From Actinomycetales bacterium (GTDB lineage: Bacteria > Actinomycetota > Actinomycetes > Actinomycetales > BWSM-131), in NCBI GenBank assembly GCA_030149025.1, contig JASBSH010000193.1, positions 1 to 18,512 on the forward strand: a stretch of DNA of 18,512 nucleotides, written 5' to 3'. The translations under genes and the position numbers were made by a program. Shown here piece after piece: positions 15,283-18,512 of this stretch (position 1 is its first letter; each line of letters opens with the position of its first letter). The notes under the pieces were generated by a model. That model did no database searches. It saw only the letters and a program-made list of their open reading frames with translations, and was not told the DNA's origin.

Positions 15283-15342
15283 CCCGTTCTGTGCGACCTT
15301 TCGAACGCGAAGCGCCGGCGTGTCCGTGCCGGGACGTCGCAC
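15283..15342. repeat. 60-nt hairpin repeat, copy B (after tatD)
   Basis: The outer stem CTGTGCGAC (15289-15297) pairs perfectly with GTCGCACAG (15336-15344). It shares TTTCG, CGGCGTGTC and GGGACGTCGCAC blocks with copy A, in the same orientation; the central stem is less perfect. On the minus strand it begins 30 nt past the tatD stop, so it could end the metG-tatD transcript before the transhydrogenase promoter. Confidence 0.75.
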
Positions 15343-15371
15343 AGGTTGTGGGCGGATCGGGGTCAGCGCTA

Positions 15372-16226
15372 CTACCAGGTGCCGTAGACGGCCTCGGTGG
15401 CCGCGTTGAGGGCCAGGCAGACGTCCTCGACCGGCATCCCCCGAACCTCGGCCATGGCCTGCACGGTGAGCGGCACGAGGTAGCCGGCGTTCGGCCGCCC
15501 GCGGTACGGCACCGGCGTCAGGTACGGCGCGTCCGTCTCCACCAACGTCCGCTCCGGCGGGGTGGCGAGCAACGCCTCGCGCAGCCCGGCCGCGTTCTTG
15601 AACGTCAGCGTGCCGGCGAAGGAGACGTGCCAGCCGCGGTCGGCGCAGTACCTGGCCATCTCCGCGTCCCCGGAGAAGCAGTGGAAGACCGTGCGGTCCG
15701 GGGCACCCACGTCCTCCAGCACCCGGATGACGTCGGCGTGGGCGTCCCGGTCGTGGATCTGCAGCGGCAGCCCCAGCCGCTTCGCCAGCTCGATATGAGC
15801 GCGGAACGACTCCTCCTGCGCGGCAACGGCTTTCGCATCGCCCGCGTCGGTACGGAAGAAGTCGAGCCCGGTCTCGCCGACGACACCGACGCGAGGGTGC
15901 GCGAGCAGCTGTTCGACCTGGGCGAGGGCGTCGTCCAGGGCACCGGCCGCCGCCAGCCGGGGTGCCTCGTTCGGGTGGATCGCCACCCCGCCGAGCAGCT
16001 CGGGGTGCCGGTCGACCGCCTCGGCGGTCCACCGGGCGGCGGACAGGTCGCAGCCGATCTGGATGCTGCGGGGCACCCCGGCCGCGGCCGCCATCGCAAG
16101 CAGCGTGTCGACGTCCGCGTGGTCCTCGTGGTCGAGGTGGGTGTGGTTGTCGACGACCGGCACGGGCAGCGGCTGGGGCACCGGCGGGCGCACGTGCGCG
16201 TCCGGCCGCGGCTGCCGCTCAGCCAC
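15372..16226 (-). CDS. tatD: TatD-family metal-dependent deoxyribonuclease
   Basis: TatD proteins are cytosolic TIM-barrel hydrolases with 3'-5' DNase activity. All metal ligands are visible from GTG 16226 (284 residues): His28 and His30 in VVDNHTHLD, Glu118 in GETGLDFF, His158 in LQIHDRDAH, His182 in FHCFSG, and Asp232 in VETDAPYLTP. The chosen GTG overlaps the metG stop (GTGGCTGA) and has GGAG nine bases upstream, so translation is probably coupled to metG. Two other in-frame GTGs (16262 and 16298) lie inside metG; one sits in an upstream duplicate of the same sequence, so longer forms cannot be excluded. metG-tatD is the usual actinobacterial order; rpfB normally follows tatD, but here two other genes intervene. 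Confidence 0.93.
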   Translation of the reverse strand: MAERQPRPDAHVRPPVPQPLPVPVVDNHTHLDHEDHADVDTLLAMAAAAGVPRSIQIGCDLSAARWTAEAVDRHPELLGGVAIHPNEAPRLAAAGALDDALAQVEQLLAHPRVGVVGETGLDFFRTDAGDAKAVAAQEESFRAHIELAKRLGLPLQIHDRDAHADVIRVLEDVGAPDRTVFHCFSGDAEMARYCADRGWHVSFAGTLTFKNAAGLREALLATPPERTLVETDAPYLTPVPYRGRPNAGYLVPLTVQAMAEVRGMPVEDVCLALNAATEAVYGTW

Positions 16227-18081
16227 CCGGGGTGTCTCCGGTCGCCGGGGTGTCTGCGCCACCCGTGGTCTCTCCGGTCGCCGGGCCCGACTCGCCACGC
16301 ATCCGCGCGAGCTCCTCGTCGATGACCGACGGGTCGAGCTTGCGGAAGATCGGGGCGGGCGGGGGCACCGGCGTACCGGGCTCGACCGGCACCGACCCCC
16401 ACGGCGGCGGGTCGGAGTAGTCGCCGGTGAGCACCGGGTAGGCGGGGCCGCCGTCCAGGTCGTCGACCTCCCGGATCTCGGGCATCGGGGCGATGGTGCC
16501 GGTGCGTCCGAACGCCTCGTGCACCTGCTGGGCGCTGTGCGGCAGGAACGGCGCGAGGAGGGTGTTGCAGTCGCTGATGGCCTGCGCCGTCACGAACAGC
16601 ACGGTGGCCATCCGGTCCGGGTCGGTCTTGCGCAGCGCCCACGGCGCCATGTCGGAGACGTACTTGTTGACCTCGCCGACGACGCGCATCGCCTCGGACA
16701 GGGCAGCCTTCTGGCGGTGCCGCTCGATGAGCGACCCGACCGTGTCGAAGGCCTTGGCGGTGTGGGCCAAGAGCGCGTGGTCGGCCTCGGTCAGGTCGCC
16801 GGGCTTCGGGATGGAGCCCACGTTCTTGTGGATGAGGCTTGCGGCGCGGTTGACGAGGTTGCCCCACCCGGCGACGAGCTCGTCGTTGGTGCGGCGCACG
16901 AACTCGGCCCAGGTGAAGTCGGTGTCCTGGTTCTCCGGCCCCGCGGCGCTGATGAAGTAGCGCAGCGCGTCCGGCTGGTAGCGCGTCAGCATGTCGCGCA
17001 CGTAGATGACGACGCCGCGGCTGGAGGAGAACTTGCCGCCCTCCATGGTGAGGAACTCGCTGGAGACGACCTCGGTCGGCAGGTTCAGCCGTCCGTACTC
17101 GCCCGGCTCACCGCCGCGGGCCCCCTCGCCGTCGTAGGCGAGCAGCTCGGCGGGCCAGATCTGGGCGTGGAAGGTGATGTTGTCCTTGCCCATGAAGTAG
17201 TAGGAGACCGCCTCCGGATCGTTCCACCACCTACGCCAGGCGTCGGGGTCACCGGAGCGCCGTGCCCACTCGATCGACGCCGACAGGTACCCGATCACGG
17301 CGTCGAACCAGACGTAGAGGCGCTTGTTCGGGTTGTCCTCCCAGCCCTCCAACGGCACCGGGATGCCCCAGTCGATGTCCCGGGTCATGGCCCGTGGGCG
17401 CATGTCCTCGAGCAGGTTGAGGCTGAAGTTGATGACGTTGGGCCGCCACCGGCCCTCCTCCGCGCGCTCGTGCAGGTACCTCGAAAGCGCCTCGGCGAGC
17501 GCGGGCAGGTCGAGGAAGAAGTGCCGGGTCTCGACGAACTCCGGCGTCTCACCGTTGATGCGACTGTGCGGGTCGATCAGGTCGATCGGGTCGAGCTGGT
17601 TGCCGCAGTTGTCGCACTGGTCGCCGCGGGCGCCGGTGTACCCGCAGATCGGGCAGGTACCCTCGATGAACCGGTCGGGCAGGGTGCGGCCCGTCGACGG
17701 CGAGATGGCGCCCATCGTCACCTGCTCGACGAGGTACCCGTTCCGGTGGACGGTGCGGAACATCTCCTGGCTGACGGCGTAGTGATTGCGCGTCGTGGTC
17801 CGGGTGAACAGGTCGTAGGACAGCCCCAGCGCCGCGAGATCCTCGACGATGACGCGGTTGTACCGGTCGGCGAGCTCGCGAGCGGTGACCCCCTCGCGCT
17901 CGGCCTGCACCAGGATCGGCGTGCCGTGCTCATCGGTGCCGCTGACCATGAGGACGTCGTGACCCGCCATCCGCATGTACCGGCTGAACACGTCGGAGGG
18001 CACGCCGAAACCGGCGACATGGCCGATGTGGCGTGGGCCGTTGGCGTACGGCCAGGCGACGGCGGACAGCACGTGGGTCAT
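16219..18081 (-). CDS. metG: methionyl-tRNA synthetase
   Basis: The 620-residue class I synthetase charges tRNA-Met with methionine. The HIGH motif is exact (HIGH, residues 18-21). The KMSKS motif appears as KFSSS (350-354), the form usual in actinobacterial MetRS. A zinc knuckle has Cys143, 146, 156 and 159 (CPICGYTGARGDQCDNCG). The helical anticodon-binding domain covers about 390-540, and a Pro/Gly/Thr-rich tail ends in a duplicated PATG[ED]T[TP]GG unit. No C-terminal EMAP-type tRNA-binding domain is present. ATG 18081 overlaps the stop of the upstream GGDEF gene by four bases (ATGA), and the 3' end overlaps the tatD start. Confidence 0.97.
   Translation of the reverse strand: MTHVLSAVAWPYANGPRHIGHVAGFGVPSDVFSRYMRMAGHDVLMVSGTDEHGTPILVQAEREGVTARELADRYNRVIVEDLAALGLSYDLFTRTTTRNHYAVSQEMFRTVHRNGYLVEQVTMGAISPSTGRTLPDRFIEGTCPICGYTGARGDQCDNCGNQLDPIDLIDPHSRINGETPEFVETRHFFLDLPALAEALSRYLHERAEEGRWRPNVINFSLNLLEDMRPRAMTRDIDWGIPVPLEGWEDNPNKRLYVWFDAVIGYLSASIEWARRSGDPDAWRRWWNDPEAVSYYFMGKDNITFHAQIWPAELLAYDGEGARGGEPGEYGRLNLPTEVVSSEFLTMEGGKFSSSRGVVIYVRDMLTRYQPDALRYFISAAGPENQDTDFTWAEFVRRTNDELVAGWGNLVNRAASLIHKNVGSIPKPGDLTEADHALLAHTAKAFDTVGSLIERHRQKAALSEAMRVVGEVNKYVSDMAPWALRKTDPDRMATVLFVTAQAISDCNTLLAPFLPHSAQQVHEAFGRTGTIAPMPEIREVDDLDGGPAYPVLTGDYSDPPPWGSVPVEPGTPVPPPAPIFRKLDPSVIDEELARMRGESGPATGETTGGADTPATGDTPGG
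16222..16285. repeat. 28-bp tandem duplication at the metG/tatD junction
   Basis: Units at 16222-16249 and 16258-16285 differ at 2 of 28 bases and repeat with a 36-bp period. In the metG frame they encode PATGDTPGG and PATGETTGG; in the tatD frame they encode PRRPETPRVA and ARRPERPRVA. Each unit carries a ribosome-site-like GGAGA and an in-frame GTG for tatD, at 16226 and 16262. Confidence 0.8.
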
Positions 18082-18512
18082 GCGTCCAGCCTAGTGATCG
18101 GGGCCTGAGCGACCCTGCCCACCTTGTCGGCGCTCGTGACCTCCGGCGTGATCACCGCATGGTCGCGTCCGCGCCGCTTGGCTTCATACATCCCCTCGTC
18201 GGCGCGCTCGAGCAGCCGCCACGCCGCCTCGACCGGGTCGGGGACGGCGCCCGGTCGCTGCGCGGCGACACCGACAGACGCCGTAATCGACACGGGCCGT
18301 TCGACAGCCGCGACCGCGGCACGCAGGCGTTGCGCCAGCGCCAGCGCCTCCTCGCGATCGGCGACCGGTGCCAGCACCGCCAGCTCCTCGCCACCCGTCC
18401 GGGCCAGAACGGCGTCCGGTGCGGCATGCTCGGTGACAGCGACGTCCACCGCCCGAGCCACCGCACGCAGCACGGCGTCCCCGACGGCGTGGCCGTGTGC
18501 GTCGTTGACATC
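18078..18512 (-). CDS. GGDEF-domain protein, 5' end cut off by the window
   Basis: The frame is open to the window edge; 144 residues are visible. They begin DVNDAHGHAVGDAVLRAVARAV, the middle of a GGDEF domain, followed by ARTGGEELAVLAPVADR. The active-site motif is GGEEL rather than GGEEF. The RxxD inhibitory site is absent: Ala occupies the expected Asp position. Conserved ITASVGVA and LERADEGMYEAKRRGRD complete the domain. A diguanylate cyclase is likely, but the Leu in the motif makes activity less certain. The N-terminal sensory part is outside the window. Its TGA overlaps the metG ATG as ATGA, so the two are probably translationally coupled. Confidence 0.88.
   Translation of the reverse strand, partial: DVNDAHGHAVGDAVLRAVARAVDVAVTEHAAPDAVLARTGGEELAVLAPVADREEALALAQRLRAAVAAVERPVSITASVGVAAQRPGAVPDPVEAAWRLLERADEGMYEAKRRGRDHAVITPEVTSADKVGRVAQAPITRLDA

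Noticed and set aside
12339..15342. Composite transposon bracketed by the 60-nt repeats
   Set aside because: No transposase or integrase and no target-site duplication is visible; repeats are too short and diverged for insertion sequences, so only a looser cassette idea is kept as a finding.
1..18512. tRNA, rRNA, CRISPR array or phage genes
   Set aside because: No cloverleaf-like segments, rRNA stretches, regularly spaced repeats or phage-type genes were recognised on either strand.

Overview
The window is very GC-rich with strong G/C preference at third codon positions. It carries a block typical of Actinomycetota: metG, tatD, rpfB (a resuscitation-promoting factor, a family confined mainly to actinobacteria), ksgA/rsmA, ispE and an ABC-F ATPase, all on the minus strand. 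A divergent fadA2 / fabG4-htdX lipid locus resembling the Mycobacterium Rv0241c-Rv0243 arrangement points the same way. The genus cannot be decided from the sequence alone.

Left part (1-5100), fatty acyl-CoA locus. A 5'-truncated TetR regulator (plus) converges on a second TetR regulator (minus), which follows a FadA2-type thiolase (minus). About 35 bp beyond the thiolase start, the divergent fabG4-htdX pair begins: a two-domain 3-oxoacyl reductase and a MaoC-type double-hotdog dehydratase. Together the three enzymes would supply reductase, dehydratase and thiolase activities on acyl thioesters. However, fabG4 has an in-frame amber codon at its codon 81. A perfect 21-bp inverted repeat lies after htdX.

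Middle left (5100-7150), small regulators. A MarR protein with a palindromic upstream operator sits beside a divergent, frameshifted and 5'-deleted remnant of a trans-aconitate methyltransferase. This looks like a tamR-tam pair whose enzyme has decayed. The MarR gene converges on a membrane diguanylate cyclase with GGEEF and an intact I-site.

Right part (7150-18512), housekeeping block. All genes are on the minus strand and read right to left: a partial GGDEF gene overlaps metG by ATGA; metG overlaps tatD; then a two-gene insert (iron-dependent hydroxyacid-oxoacid transhydrogenase plus MHS-type MFS symporter); then rpfB, ksgA, ispE and the ABC-F ATPase, tightly packed. The insert separates tatD from rpfB, which are usually neighbours, and has copies of a 60-nt hairpin-forming repeat on both sides.

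I saw no RNA genes, CRISPR array, transposase or complete mobile element. The points most worth a second look are the broken fabG4, the tam remnant beside an intact TamR-like regulator, and three families of small intergenic repeats that sit just downstream of stop codons. I found no convincing new multi-gene system.
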